Assembly (NCBI GenBank): GCA_965238265.1
Contig: OZ250185.1
Coordinates: 3,472,001-3,536,000, forward strand
Length of the DNA stretch: 64,000 nt
Reading direction: 5' to 3'
Source: JAJDUF01 sp965238265
Lineage (GTDB): Bacteria; Chloroflexota; UBA11872; UBA12225; JAJDUF01
This document shows, one piece after another, positions 1 to 8,270 of the stretch. The notes beneath the pieces were generated by a model. That model ran no database searches and had not been told where the DNA came from. It worked only from the letters and a program-made list of their open reading frames with translations. Numbering within the stretch: the first letter of the stretch is position 1; every line of letters begins with the position of its first letter. The translations under genes and the position numbers were made by a program.

Positions 1-1019
1 GCGCGCGGATCGAAGTCGGGGCCGAGGTAGCGGGAGAAGTCCGGCAGCTCGCGCAAGGCGGCGTGGAGCTTCAGGTAGCTGGCGCGGGTCTTGAGCCGCT
101 CCACCTGCCGCCGGAAAGCGTTGTCCAAGTGCTCGGCGCCGACGAGCCGCAGGTACGTGTACTTGGGGTCGGCATTGCTCAAGACAACCCGGCTGGCGAT
201 CACCTCACCATCCGACAGCTCGACCCCGCGCGCAGTCCCCGCCTCCACCAGCACCCGGCGGACGGACACGCCCGTCCGAACGGTAGCCCCCGACTGCGCG
301 GCGGACTGCGCCATAGCCTGCGTGATCGCGCCCATGCCGCCGCGCACAATCCCGCAGTCCTCCGGCCGGGAGTACCCGTCGCAACGGATGTAGCTTTGGC
401 AGAACGCGCTGCCCACCGCGGCCGGATCGCCAACGTCGTGGGCCTGGATCGTGGCGCCCTGGAGCCACGGGGACTCGAAATAGCCGTAGACGAGGTCCGC
501 CATGCTACGGGTCAGCAGCGTCTCCAGCACGTCCTCGTCGCCGGTCCGCCGTGCCCGCGCCAGCAACTCGGAGAGCGACGGCGGCGCGGTGAGAAAGTAG
601 GGATGGATCAGGCCGGCCGCGCGGCGCCAGAAGTCGAGCCACCGCGGGTAGGCCGCGGCATCGTGTGCCGAGAGGCGGCCCATCTCCGCCACGGTGCGGT
701 CCACGTCATCCCAGAACACGAGCGCATTGCCGTCGGGGTACGGCTGGAAGCGCGCCGGTTCGAGCTGATAGACCGCAAAGCCGTGCTCGCGCAGGCGCAA
801 GTCGTCTATCACCTTGGCCTGCAAGAGATGGCAGATGTAGGCACAGGAGGAGACGCGATAGCCGGGAAACAGCTCCTCGGTGACACACGCCCCACCCACC
901 ATGTCGCGTCGCTCCAGCACCAGCACCGACTGACCGGCTTGGGCCAGATACGCCGCTGCGACGAGGCCGTTGTGCCCGCCACCGATGATGATGGCGTCGT
1001 AGTCCGTCATCGCACCCAT
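1..1019 (-). CDS. FAD-dependent oxidoreductase, CrtI/PYROXD2-like, 3' end off window
   Basis: Translation from ATG at 1019 gives MGAMTDYDAIIIGGGHNG..., a dinucleotide-binding fold (GGGHNGLVAAAYLAQAG) at the extreme N-terminus, then an acidic strand end (VLVLERRDMVGGACV). This is the pattern of flavin amine oxidase / phytoene desaturase-like proteins. About 339 codons are present and the frame stays open to the window edge; full-length relatives are typically 500 residues or more, so the substrate-domain C-terminus is missing. A GGAGG-rich ribosome site lies about 7 bases before the 1019 ATG, which favours it over the ATG at 1010. In the family such enzymes oxidise or desaturate hydrophobic substrates using FAD. 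The substrate cannot be told here. Confidence 0.85.
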   Translation of the reverse strand, partial: MGAMTDYDAIIIGGGHNGLVAAAYLAQAGQSVLVLERRDMVGGACVTEELFPGYRVSSCAYICHLLQAKVIDDLRLREHGFAVYQLEPARFQPYPDGNALVFWDDVDRTVAEMGRLSAHDAAAYPRWLDFWRRAAGLIHPYFLTAPPSLSELLARARRTGDEDVLETLLTRSMADLVYGYFESPWLQGATIQAHDVGDPAAVGSAFCQSYIRCDGYSRPEDCGIVRGGMGAITQAMAQSAAQSGATVRTGVSVRRVLVEAGTARGVELSDGEVIASRVVLSNADPKYTYLRLVGAEHLDNAFRRQVERLKTRASYLKLHAALRELPDFSRYLGPDFDPR

Positions 1020-1075
1020 CACCCCTCCTCCCAACACCGCCGCGCCCCCCATGCTCGTCATTCCCGCCTCCCCTC

Positions 1076-1142
1076 CGTCATTCCGGCTTTCGCCGGAATC
1101 CAACCCCCTCTCCCCACTGGGAGAGGGTTGGGGTGAGGGACC
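1076..1142. repeat. Two adjacent intergenic palindromes (attccgg type and cccctctcc type)
   Basis: The first palindrome is CATTCCGGC, four bases, GCCGGAATCC. It belongs to a family seen again near 13261, 40587, 46184, 49091 and 55787. It is followed at once by CAACCCCCTCTCCC, four bases, GGGAGAGGGTTGGGG, a member of a second GC-rich family. Both sit between divergent genes and look like REP-type interspersed repeats. Function is unknown; transcript-end protection or nucleoid binding are the usual ideas for REP elements. Confidence 0.7.
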
Positions 1143-1225
1143 CACCCCCTCACTCCCCCATCCTGTCTATCCTGTCTATCCATGTAAATACCTACCCCTG
1201 CGAGGGCCACCCACCGACCTGAAGG

Positions 1226-2677
1226 ATGGTCTATACTGGCAAAACCGTCAATCGCGACGATGCCTCAATGCGTAGTATGTCTTTTGCTGTTCCCGATTCA
1301 CTCAATCCTCCTGCTGACCGCTTCAGCATTCCCACCGGACTGCAATTCGAGGCCGGGCCATTCGCCCACCAGGGCCAGGCCGTCAAAGCATGGTGTGACG
1401 CGGGCCATCGCGGTGTGCTGGAGATGGCGACAGGCTCCGGCAAGACCATCGCCGCGATGATTGCCGCCCACCGACTCTATGCCGACCATGCGCCACTCCT
1501 GATCGTTGTCGCCGCTCCCTACGTGCCGTTGATCCAACAGTGGTGCGCGGAGATTCGCCCGTTCGGGATCAGCCCGGTCAACCTCACGGCGGCGCCGGGG
1601 CCGCGCGGACGCGCCCGCGAGCTTGGCCGCATCCGGCGGCAGCTACGCCACAGCGGCGGGGCGCAGGCCGTCGTCGTCTCGCACGACACCCTCTGCGACA
1701 ACAACTTCAAGGCGGCGCTCGCAGCGTTCGAATGCACGACGCTGCTCATTGCCGATGAAGTTCACAATCTAGGCCGGGACAGCTTTAGCGCCGACCCGCC
1801 GGCCTTTTTCGACTACCGATTAGGCCTCTCGGCCACCCCGGTACGCCAGTACGACCAAGCCGGCACGGAGGTGCTGTTCGCGTTTTTCGGCCCGGTCGTC
1901 TACGAGTTCACCCTGGAGGAAGCCATCGGCACCTGCCTCGTCGAGTATGAGTACCACGTCCATCCGGTCGAGCTGACACCGGAAGAAATGGATACCTGGT
2001 ACGAGCTTACGGACCGAATCAAGCGGGCTATGTGGCACCAAGAAGATGAGGACGACCCGGGCGAATATCTCACCAAGCTCCTGCGCGACCGCCGGGCAGT
2101 GCTGGAAACCGCCGAAAACAAGCTCGCCGCCCTGAAAGAGGCGCTCGACCGTGAGGCGCGCACCGCCGACGGGCTACGCTATACGCTCATCTATACGTCC
2201 GACAAGGCGCCGGAGCAGCTGACGGCAGTCAACCGGCTGTTGCACGAGCGGGGCGTGCTCTTCCACCAGCTCACCTACGAAGAGACGGCCAACCGGCAGG
2301 AGACGGAGCGCCTCCTCCGCGGGTTCCAAGAGGGCACGCTGCGGGTGCTGACCGCCAAGCGGGTACTCGATGAGGGCGTCAACATACCCCAGGTGCGGAA
2401 GGCGTTCATTCTAGCCAGCACAACAGTCGAGCGGCAGTGGGTACAGCGGCGCGGACGACTACTCCGCAAGTGTGACGAGATCGGAAAAACCCATAGTGAA
2501 GTCCACGACTTTGTTGCGCTGCCCCACGATTTTGATAACCTTGACCGCGATGCCCGCAGCCTCGTGCGCTCGGAGTTGCGGCGCGTCCAGGCATTCGCAC
2601 GCCTGGCCCGCAACGCCGGTCGACCCGACGGCCCATTGGGTATCATTGACGCGCTGGTGTCCGCCGCGTTCTTGTAG
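1226..2677 (+). CDS. SF2 DEAD/DEAH-type helicase of a Dnd-like defence module
   Basis: The 483-residue protein carries Walker A ATGSGKT (K73), a DEVH box (D177-H180), motif III SATP near 200, and a helicase C domain with DEGVNIP and QRRGRLLRK near 375-415. This is the ResIII/XPB-like SF2 layout. It resembles the helicase annotated as restriction component of phosphorothioation systems, but that link is from memory and not searched. The start is uncertain: ATG 1226 has no convincing Shine-Dalgarno, and ATG 1268 or 1277 lie just before the conserved region. The next gene starts 11 bases after its stop, so it heads an operon running to about 5968. It probably unwinds or translocates on DNA for the neighbouring ATPase. 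Confidence 0.85.
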   Translation: MVYTGKTVNRDDASMRSMSFAVPDSLNPPADRFSIPTGLQFEAGPFAHQGQAVKAWCDAGHRGVLEMATGSGKTIAAMIAAHRLYADHAPLLIVVAAPYVPLIQQWCAEIRPFGISPVNLTAAPGPRGRARELGRIRRQLRHSGGAQAVVVSHDTLCDNNFKAALAAFECTTLLIADEVHNLGRDSFSADPPAFFDYRLGLSATPVRQYDQAGTEVLFAFFGPVVYEFTLEEAIGTCLVEYEYHVHPVELTPEEMDTWYELTDRIKRAMWHQEDEDDPGEYLTKLLRDRRAVLETAENKLAALKEALDREARTADGLRYTLIYTSDKAPEQLTAVNRLLHERGVLFHQLTYEETANRQETERLLRGFQEGTLRVLTAKRVLDEGVNIPQVRKAFILASTTVERQWVQRRGRLLRKCDEIGKTHSEVHDFVALPHDFDNLDRDARSLVRSELRRVQAFARLARNAGRPDGPLGIIDALVSAAFL

Positions 2678-2688
2678 GGAGCAGACTC

Positions 2689-2991
2689 ATGCCACTCAAC
2701 GATAGTAAGGTGAGAGAAATCATTCGCGAGGAAGTGCAGGCCATAGAAGAACGCTGTCCCGGGTATCGGGAGGTGCTCGCCGATACTCTCGTCACTATCA
2801 TCGAATTGGAGTGGCAACATCAGGTACAGCCAACGAAGATTCAGGAGAAGATCAGTGATAAGTGCAACAGAGCCGGTCGTTGGTTGGCGGATCGCACAGA
2901 AGATGACCCAGATGCCCCGGACGGAGACGCGGTCCCCTGGTACTGTTCGCGCCCGTTAGCGAATGACCCGGAGGCGCCGGACGGAGAGTGA
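2689..2991 (+). CDS. Small acidic protein of the helicase/SMC module
   Basis: This 100-residue protein starts with a predicted helical segment (KVREIIREEVQAIEER) and ends in a repeated acidic, proline-containing pattern (DDPDAPDG and NDPEAPDG). It sits 11 bases after the helicase and 3 bases before the SMC-like gene, so co-translation is very likely. A preceding GGGAG motif (2678-2682) serves the ATG. Small proteins in this slot occur in Dnd-like DNA modification clusters, but I cannot assign a family. It may act as an adaptor between helicase and ATPase; that is inference from position only. Confidence 0.7.
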   Translation: MPLNDSKVREIIREEVQAIEERCPGYREVLADTLVTIIELEWQHQVQPTKIQEKISDKCNRAGRWLADRTEDDPDAPDGDAVPWYCSRPLANDPEAPDGE

Positions 2992-2994
2992 GCA

Positions 2995-5118
2995 GTGAGA
3001 ATCTTACGCGCTCGTTTCGAGAACTTCCGTCTCCTACGCAACCTTGAGCTTGACTTTTCCATAGCCCCCGATAAGCGGCTGACGGTCATCAGAGCGGAGA
3101 ACGAGAGCGGTAAGACGACAATCCTGACGGGCCTCCAATGGGGACTATACGGAGATGACGCTTTACCGGGCCGGGGTCGGGAGTTTCGGTTGCATCCGAT
3201 TGATTGGGACGGTACCGACGGAGAATCAATCACCATCTCGGTGGAGATAGACTTTGAGGTCGTCTCGGCCAGGAGTGGTCGTGCTGATACGTACCGCATC
3301 GTGCGATTGGCGAACGAGTCCGTGAGCGGTAACGCCTGGAAGCGTATCCCTTTTGCGATCAAGCTGTTTCGGTTGCAGGATACCGGCAGTGAGCCAATTC
3401 CCTATCCCGAAGCGCGCGTCAAGCGGGAGTTGCCACCAGAGCTGCGGGGAGTGTTCTTCACCGACGGAGACCGTGCCCTCAACTTCATTGAGGCCGACAC
3501 CAGAGACAAGCGGGAGCGGGTTGAAAAAGCTATCAGAGCTCTGCTTGGATTAGATGTCATTGAACACTCTCTCCGTCACGTTCACCAAGCGGGTGTCGAC
3601 GCTAATCGACAGGCAAAGGAGATTAGCTCAGACAATGATCTCCAGGCAATTGTCTCTCGTCTTGACCAGATTACCGAGGAGATGGAACAGCTTGAATCAG
3701 AAGTTTCGGATGCGAAAGAACAATTCAGTGCATTCAGCGAGAGTATAGTCGACATTCAGAAGAACATTGACGAGGCATTAGTGAAGGGTGATAAGAAGAA
3801 GCTACAGAAAGAACGACAGACAGTTGAAAGTCAGTTGAAGCAGACCGATACCCAGATAGACGAGGCCATAAGCGAGCATGCAAAGCTATTCAGATCGCTT
3901 GCTCTATCCCGAGACTTGCTGGCACCGATCTTGAAACATTCCATCGATAAGCTCAATGAGCTGCGCGAGCAAGGCAAGCTCCCCAAGGTAGCCGTCCCCA
4001 TTCTCGAAGAACGCTTGAATGCTACTACCTGTATCTGCGGAGAATCGCTTGCCGGGCAAGACCCGCATGGCACGCGCCGCCGAGAGCATATCAAGCACAT
4101 GATCGAACAGAGTCGAAAGTCGGACGAGTTCCAGGGTCGCCTTACCGACCTCTACTACGCCTCTGCCCAGCTTCAACTAGATCAAGCCACCGAGTCAGAG
4201 AGTTGGGCCAGCGAGTACAAGAGAGTCGCAGCCCGGCGGGGCGAACTGGGGCGGAACCGAGAGTCCCTAGCGAGTCAGCTTCGCTCCCTTGAAACGCAGA
4301 TAGATCAGCTCCCGGATACCGATATTCAGGGATTACGCGACACCCTCCGGGACCATGAACGTCAACGTGATCGTTTCCGTGACATCCAAGTGCGAAACGA
4401 AACACGATTAGAAACCCTTCGGGAGGAGACACGCGATCTCACGAGGCAGCGTGGTAAATTGCTCCGGGAGCAAGAGAAGGGCGCTCGCATTCTTGCCGAG
4501 CTGAACGTTATCCAAGATATAGAGAGCATATTCAGGAAATCTTATGATCGCATCACGAATGAAGAGCTGGCGAAGGTGAGTGATCTAATGAACACCTTCT
4601 TCCTAGAGATGATCGGCTCCGATCCCGAACAGGGGACAATCATCCGCAGAGCCGAGATTAGCCCAGAGTTCGATATTCTGGTCTACGGGCCAAAGGACCG
4701 GACGCTCAATCCCGACCGCGATCTCAATGGCGCTTCCCGTCGGGCGCTGACCTTGGCCTTTATCCTCGCGCTCACGAAAGTCAGTGGCGTAGAGGCGCCT
4801 AATGTGATTGATACACCGCTGGGGATGATGAGCGGCTACGTCAAACGTGCCGTGCTCCGGACCGCTATCCGTGAGAGCCATCAACTGGTCCTGTTCTTGA
4901 CCCGCTCCGAGATTGCAGATTGTGAGGAAATACTAGACGCGGCGGCCGGACGATTCATCACGCTGACTAACTCGGCACACTATCCCACGATACTGAAGAA
5001 TGATCCGCAGGTGTCCTTCGGGACAATACTGCGCTGTGAGTGTAACCATCGTAGTAGGGGATGCCGACTCTGTGAGCGGCATGACGATCCGGTTGATGGC
5101 ATGCAACCGGCCGCCTAG
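2995..5118 (+). CDS. DndD-like SMC/Rad50-type ATPase
   Basis: The 707-residue protein begins with an ABC-ATPase head whose Walker A is ENESGKTT (K40). Two long coiled-coil stretches (about 165-310 and 380-520) flank an apex with a CICGES hook at about residues 345-350. The C-terminal head has a signature-like segment (LNGASRRALTLAFIL) and Walker B NVIDTPLG near residue 605, the order seen in DndD. The extreme C-terminus adds a Cys/His cluster (CECNHRSRGCRLCERH), probably zinc binding. DndD hydrolyses ATP in phosphorothioate DNA modification, yet no dndC sulfurtransferase or dndE is present. Base composition is less GC-rich than the neighbouring metabolic genes, consistent with transfer. Confidence 0.85.
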   Translation: MRILRARFENFRLLRNLELDFSIAPDKRLTVIRAENESGKTTILTGLQWGLYGDDALPGRGREFRLHPIDWDGTDGESITISVEIDFEVVSARSGRADTYRIVRLANESVSGNAWKRIPFAIKLFRLQDTGSEPIPYPEARVKRELPPELRGVFFTDGDRALNFIEADTRDKRERVEKAIRALLGLDVIEHSLRHVHQAGVDANRQAKEISSDNDLQAIVSRLDQITEEMEQLESEVSDAKEQFSAFSESIVDIQKNIDEALVKGDKKKLQKERQTVESQLKQTDTQIDEAISEHAKLFRSLALSRDLLAPILKHSIDKLNELREQGKLPKVAVPILEERLNATTCICGESLAGQDPHGTRRREHIKHMIEQSRKSDEFQGRLTDLYYASAQLQLDQATESESWASEYKRVAARRGELGRNRESLASQLRSLETQIDQLPDTDIQGLRDTLRDHERQRDRFRDIQVRNETRLETLREETRDLTRQRGKLLREQEKGARILAELNVIQDIESIFRKSYDRITNEELAKVSDLMNTFFLEMIGSDPEQGTIIRRAEISPEFDILVYGPKDRTLNPDRDLNGASRRALTLAFILALTKVSGVEAPNVIDTPLGMMSGYVKRAVLRTAIRESHQLVLFLTRSEIADCEEILDAAAGRFITLTNSAHYPTILKNDPQVSFGTILRCECNHRSRGCRLCERHDDPVDGMQPAA

Positions 5119-5131
5119 GGAGCGCGTTGTG

Positions 5132-5584
5132 ATGCAGCAATACCATAATCCCTTCACCGAAACTACGTTGTCCTATCCAATCGAACAGCGGAATTTCTAT
5201 CGGCAATACTGCCGGCCGTCTAGCACGTCCAGAGTCGACGATAGCCCGTTCCCGCGCATGGTGGACCTCTGGTTTGCAGGACTCTCAATCGCCGCTCGAA
5301 AGAGGCTGGAGCCTATTGGTCTCACCGGTCAGCGATGGTCCGGTTTAGAGAAGGGATATAACTTTGACAGAGAAGATAACTGGTGTGTCCAGATAGTGAT
5401 GTTGGTCGCAATCGCCGTTGAGGGTGATGTCGAAGTCGTGTCGGACCCCAATCGTATGATGGCAATTGCGAACCGTTTAGCGGCGGCGGGAGTCCCGTAT
5501 ATTGTCCAGATGCTTGAGGAAGGCGGTGAGGCACCAATTTGGAACCTGTCAGACGCCTTGGAGCAGCTGCTCACGGAAGAATAA
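5132..5584 (+). CDS. Unknown protein of the helicase/SMC module (150 aa)
   Basis: I place the start at ATG 5132 (GTG 5129 is adjacent and in frame) because AGGGAG lies about 9 bases upstream and the longer frame overlaps the ATPase gene. The protein has no signal peptide or membrane segment. It has an aromatic, arginine-rich N-terminal third (RNFYRQYCRPSS), then a hydrophobic core segment (CVQIVMLVAIAVEG) and an acidic C-terminus. No family is recognised. It starts 13 bases after the ATPase stop and 15 bases before the next gene, so it belongs to the same operon. Base use matches the ATPase gene more than the metabolic flanks. Confidence 0.65.
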   Translation: MQQYHNPFTETTLSYPIEQRNFYRQYCRPSSTSRVDDSPFPRMVDLWFAGLSIAARKRLEPIGLTGQRWSGLEKGYNFDREDNWCVQIVMLVAIAVEGDVEVVSDPNRMMAIANRLAAAGVPYIVQMLEEGGEAPIWNLSDALEQLLTEE

Positions 5585-5599
5585 GGTAAGGTAGCCTAT

Positions 5600-5968
5600 A
5601 TGAGCACGGCGGTCAGAGAGCTTGCGGAATTGCCCGCGCCGCAACTCACCCCGGAGGTCCGGCCGTATCTCGATGGCGATGCGGCCATCGTGTATGAGGC
5701 GATCCTGCGCCTGTCCCTGATTCAGGCACGCCGCATGGGTGTAGGCATCCAGAACGTGAGGGTGTTCAGGAAGCATAGCTGGGAAGAAGACTTCAGCGAT
5801 ACCGTCGTGCAATTCTTCGTAGACGCGGACTTCACGCGGAGTCTGGCCCTCTGGGACACCATTGGGGATGCTCTAGGACGCTGGCAGGCGCAGCAGCCCC
5901 AGCGCATACGCAAGATACTGGCTGAGGATTTCGCCGTTTTCGTAGAAGCTCATGCAGACACCCCTTGA
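5600..5968 (+). CDS. Unknown small protein at the end of the helicase/SMC module
   Basis: A 122-residue soluble protein starts at ATG 5600, 15 bases after the previous stop. It is predicted to be mostly helical with a central beta-like stretch (VVQFFVDADF) and a helical C-terminus. There are no obvious metal-binding or nuclease motifs. The next gene (6020) has its own strong ribosome site and an unrelated metabolic function, so I take this as the last gene of the module. Function is unknown; a regulatory or antitoxin-like role is possible but unsupported. Confidence 0.6.
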   Translation: MSTAVRELAELPAPQLTPEVRPYLDGDAAIVYEAILRLSLIQARRMGVGIQNVRVFRKHSWEEDFSDTVVQFFVDADFTRSLALWDTIGDALGRWQAQQPQRIRKILAEDFAVFVEAHADTP

Positions 5969-6019
5969 TCCGCGTGCGTTCCTAGATAACGAGTAATGGA
6001 GAGTGAGCAGGAGGTATGT

Positions 6020-6430
6020 ATGGCAGCGGAGCGGAAGGCGCAGCCGATACCGGAGCAGTATCTCGATCTCTTCGAGAAGCCGAGCCTGGGCTTCCTCGCC
6101 ACGCTCATGCCCGACGGCTCGCCGCAAGTGACGCCCCTGTGGGCCAGCTACGATGGTGAGCACGTGCTGGTCAATTCGGCCCAGGGACGCCAAAAAGACC
6201 TCAATATGCGGGCGCGGCCGGGCGTGGCCATCTGCATGATTGACCCGGACAACACGGGCCGCTATCTGTCCATCCGCGGCCCGGTCACGGAGATCACCAG
6301 CGAGGGCGCCGTCGAGCACGGGGCAGCCCTCGCCAAGCGCTACTCGGGCAGCGATACCTACACCGTCCCCCCCGGCGTGACGCGCGTGATCTACAAGATT
6401 CGCCCCGAGCGCGTCCACGGCATGGGCTGA
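6020..6430 (+). CDS. PPOX-class flavin/F420-dependent oxidoreductase
   Basis: The protein has the split beta-barrel pattern of the pyridoxamine 5'-phosphate oxidase-like superfamily: LGFLATLMPDGSPQVTPLWASYDG, then the buried strand VLVNSAQGRQKDLNMRARP and the dimer-forming C-terminal strands. Members bind FMN or F420 and reduce small molecules. I chose ATG 6020 because AGGAGGT sits 5 bases upstream; an in-frame ATG at 5996 lacks such a site. The length (136 residues) is normal for the family. It is followed by a repeat block rather than another coding gene. The substrate cannot be told. Confidence 0.85.
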   Translation: MAAERKAQPIPEQYLDLFEKPSLGFLATLMPDGSPQVTPLWASYDGEHVLVNSAQGRQKDLNMRARPGVAICMIDPDNTGRYLSIRGPVTEITSEGAVEHGAALAKRYSGSDTYTVPPGVTRVIYKIRPERVHGMG

Positions 6431-6433
6431 GGA

Positions 6434-6563
6434 CCTACCCCCAACCCCCTCCCTGAAGGGAAGAGGCTACAGGTTGCCGTACTGACCGCCTACACTGACA
6501 GGAAGCAGCGGCCGGGCGCCACGCGGACTCCCCTTCCCTGGAGGGAAGGGGCCGGGGGTTAGG
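6434..6563. repeat. Composite palindromic repeat, copy 1 (flanks the GSA-aminomutase gene)
   Basis: The element runs from CTACCCCCAACCCCCTCCCT through a GC-rich middle containing GACCGCCTACACTG to CCTTCCCTGGAGGGAAGGGG. The same order of blocks recurs at 7953-8080 on the other side of the next gene, with GACCGCCTACCCTG in the middle. The two copies are in direct orientation and diverged mainly in the centre. It is non-coding. Confidence 0.7.
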
Positions 6564-6577
6564 TGAGGCGCCGTCCC

Positions 6578-7936
6578 TCACAGACCGGCGCAGGCCGTGT
6601 CAATGCGCGCCAGCGCCTCGTCCAGGCCGGCGGCGCCGTGCGCTGCCGAGAAGCCGTGGTGTCCGACCACCACGTCGTAGGTGTGGAAGTAGACCCCCTG
6701 CGCGAAGCACGCCCGCACAAAGCGCTTGAGCAAGGCCGCGTCGTGGCCAACGATGTCTTGGTAGACGTGGACCGGCCGATCCGGGTCGAGGCCGAAGTAG
6801 AGGCCAAAACGCGGCCCCAAGCCCTGCACGCGGCAGGGGATGCCGTGGCGGGCAAAGATGTCGTACAACCCGCCGTAAAAGCGGTCGGCGAGCGCCACGA
6901 TACCGGTCGGTCCGTCATAGAAGTCGGGGGCCGTCAGCACATCCAAGGTCGCCAAGGCTGCCAGCACGCCAAAGAGGTGCCCGGAGTAGGTGCCGCTGTG
7001 GGCCGCCGAGCCGAGCGGACTCAACGTCTCCATGACCGCGCGCCGCCCGGCGATCACCGCCAGCGGCACACCGTTGGCGACCGCCTTGCCCAGCAAGGCC
7101 ACGTCCGGCGTCACGCCATAGTACCCCTGCCCGCACGAGACCCCGGTGCGGAAGCCGGACAGCACCTCGTCGAAGATCAGCACCGTGCCGTGCTCGGCGG
7201 TGATGGCGCGTACCGCCCGCAGATAGTCGCTATCCGCAACGAGGCAGCCGGCGTTGTAGTTGATCGGCTCCATGATGACCGCTGCCAAGTCGTCACCATG
7301 CTCGGCAAAGGCCCGTTCGACGGCCGCGAGGTCGTTCCAGGGCACCACGACCACGAGATCGGCAAACGCCTCCGGGATGCCGCCCGAATCGATAGTCGGC
7401 GGGAGGAGCTGGCCCGGCGCCGGCGGGCGGGCGGGCGGGTGCGTGCTGTAGAGCACATGCTCGTGCAAGCCGTGAAAGTGCCCCTCGAACTTCAACAGCT
7501 TGGCGCGGCCGGTGTGGGCGCGGGCGAGGCGGATCGCAGCCATCGTCGCCTCGGACCCGGAGTTGGCAAACCGCACCCGTTCGGCGCACGGGATCAGCTC
7601 GACCAGTCGGGCCGCCAGCCGCTGCTGATAGACGGTCTCCGGGCCGAGCACCACCCCCATGTCCAGCGCCTGTTCGATGGCCGCCCGCACCGCCGGGTGG
7701 TTGTGGCCCAAGATGGTGGCGCCGTACCCGGTATGGAAGTCGAGATACCGCCGGCCGTCGGTAGCAATTAACCAAGCCCCATCGCCGCCGGCGGCCAGCA
7801 GGGGGTGGTCCAGCGCCGGATTGACCCGCGCCGACCCGGACACGCCACCGACGAGCACCCGCGCTGCCGCTCGAAAGTGGTCGGCCGCCGTGCTCGTCGC
7901 GCGCTCAGGAACCACCGTCTCGGTTACGGTCGCCAT
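6578..7936 (-). CDS. Class III aminotransferase, glutamate-1-semialdehyde 2,1-aminomutase family
   Basis: This 452-residue PLP enzyme shows the GSA-aminomutase signature: DFHTGYGATILGHNHP near the N-terminus, NSGSEATMAAIRLARAHTGR for phosphate binding, IFDEVLSGFR for the PLP ring aspartate, and LLGKAVANG with the Schiff-base lysine. The length is slightly above typical HemL (about 430). The genomic setting is catabolic and lacks heme genes, so a homologue acting on another amino-ketone or beta-amino substrate is as likely as HemL itself. It is monocistronic, on the opposite strand to both neighbours, and is bracketed by two copies of the same intergenic repeat. Confidence 0.85.
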   Translation of the reverse strand: MATVTETVVPERATSTAADHFRAAARVLVGGVSGSARVNPALDHPLLAAGGDGAWLIATDGRRYLDFHTGYGATILGHNHPAVRAAIEQALDMGVVLGPETVYQQRLAARLVELIPCAERVRFANSGSEATMAAIRLARAHTGRAKLLKFEGHFHGLHEHVLYSTHPPARPPAPGQLLPPTIDSGGIPEAFADLVVVVPWNDLAAVERAFAEHGDDLAAVIMEPINYNAGCLVADSDYLRAVRAITAEHGTVLIFDEVLSGFRTGVSCGQGYYGVTPDVALLGKAVANGVPLAVIAGRRAVMETLSPLGSAAHSGTYSGHLFGVLAALATLDVLTAPDFYDGPTGIVALADRFYGGLYDIFARHGIPCRVQGLGPRFGLYFGLDPDRPVHVYQDIVGHDAALLKRFVRACFAQGVYFHTYDVVVGHHGFSAAHGAAGLDEALARIDTACAGL

Positions 7937-7952
7937 CGTCCTCTCTCCTTCA

Positions 7953-8080
7953 TGCCTACCCCCAACCCCCCTCCCTAAAGGGCAGGGGCTACAGGCCGTC
8001 GTGCGGACCGCCTACCCTGCCAGGGAGCGGCGGCCGGCCGCCGCCATGACTCCCCTGCCCTGGAGGGAAGGGGCCGGGTG
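7953..8080. repeat. Composite palindromic repeat, copy 2
   Basis: This is the second direct copy of the element at 6434-6563, with the same outer blocks (CTACCCCCAACCCCCCTCCC and TGCCCTGGAGGGAAGGGG) and a diverged centre. It abuts the perfect inverted repeat at 8079-8133. Confidence 0.7.
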
Positions 8081-8133
8081 ACAGGCCAAAGCCGCACCAC
8101 ACCTGGCACCATCCGTGCGGCTTTGGCCTGTCA
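8079..8133. repeat. Perfect 19-bp inverted repeat, copy 1
   Basis: The arms TGACAGGCCAAAGCCGCAC (8079-8097) and its exact complement (8115-8133) enclose a 17-base loop. A second copy at 12526-12580 has nearly the same loop. One arm pair has changed A-T to G-C with both sides altered, and another has changed C-G to T-G, so pairing is conserved. This suggests a selected hairpin rather than chance. There is no T-tract after it, so it is not a standard terminator. Confidence 0.75.
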
Positions 8134-8270
8134 GGGGGTAGGTCCCACCCGCCGCAGCCGGCCTTGACAGACCAGTGCCCGGCTTCTACGGTGCTCTGTG
8201 CCGACACTGCACTCTACCGCGTCTCGGTCTTTCCGCCAACTCCACCGGCGCGGCCAGGGAGAGAGCTGCT

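Noticed and set aside
63..1136. Plus-strand open frame of 357 codons
   Set aside because: It is the antisense shadow of the FAD oxidoreductase; the minus frame has all the conserved motifs.
1226..5968. Complete Dnd phosphorothioation system
   Set aside because: Only a DndD-like ATPase and a helicase are present; no dndA, dndB, dndC or dndE is seen in the module or in the window.
6563..7771. Plus-strand open frame of 402 codons
   Set aside because: Shadow of the aminotransferase gene in high-GC DNA; Arg/His-rich and without motifs. The same applies to long frames opposite the ALDH, ADH and phnA genes.
6578..7936. Naming the aminotransferase hemL
   Set aside because: The fold and motifs fit the GSA-aminomutase family, but there are no heme genes nearby and many family members act on other substrates.
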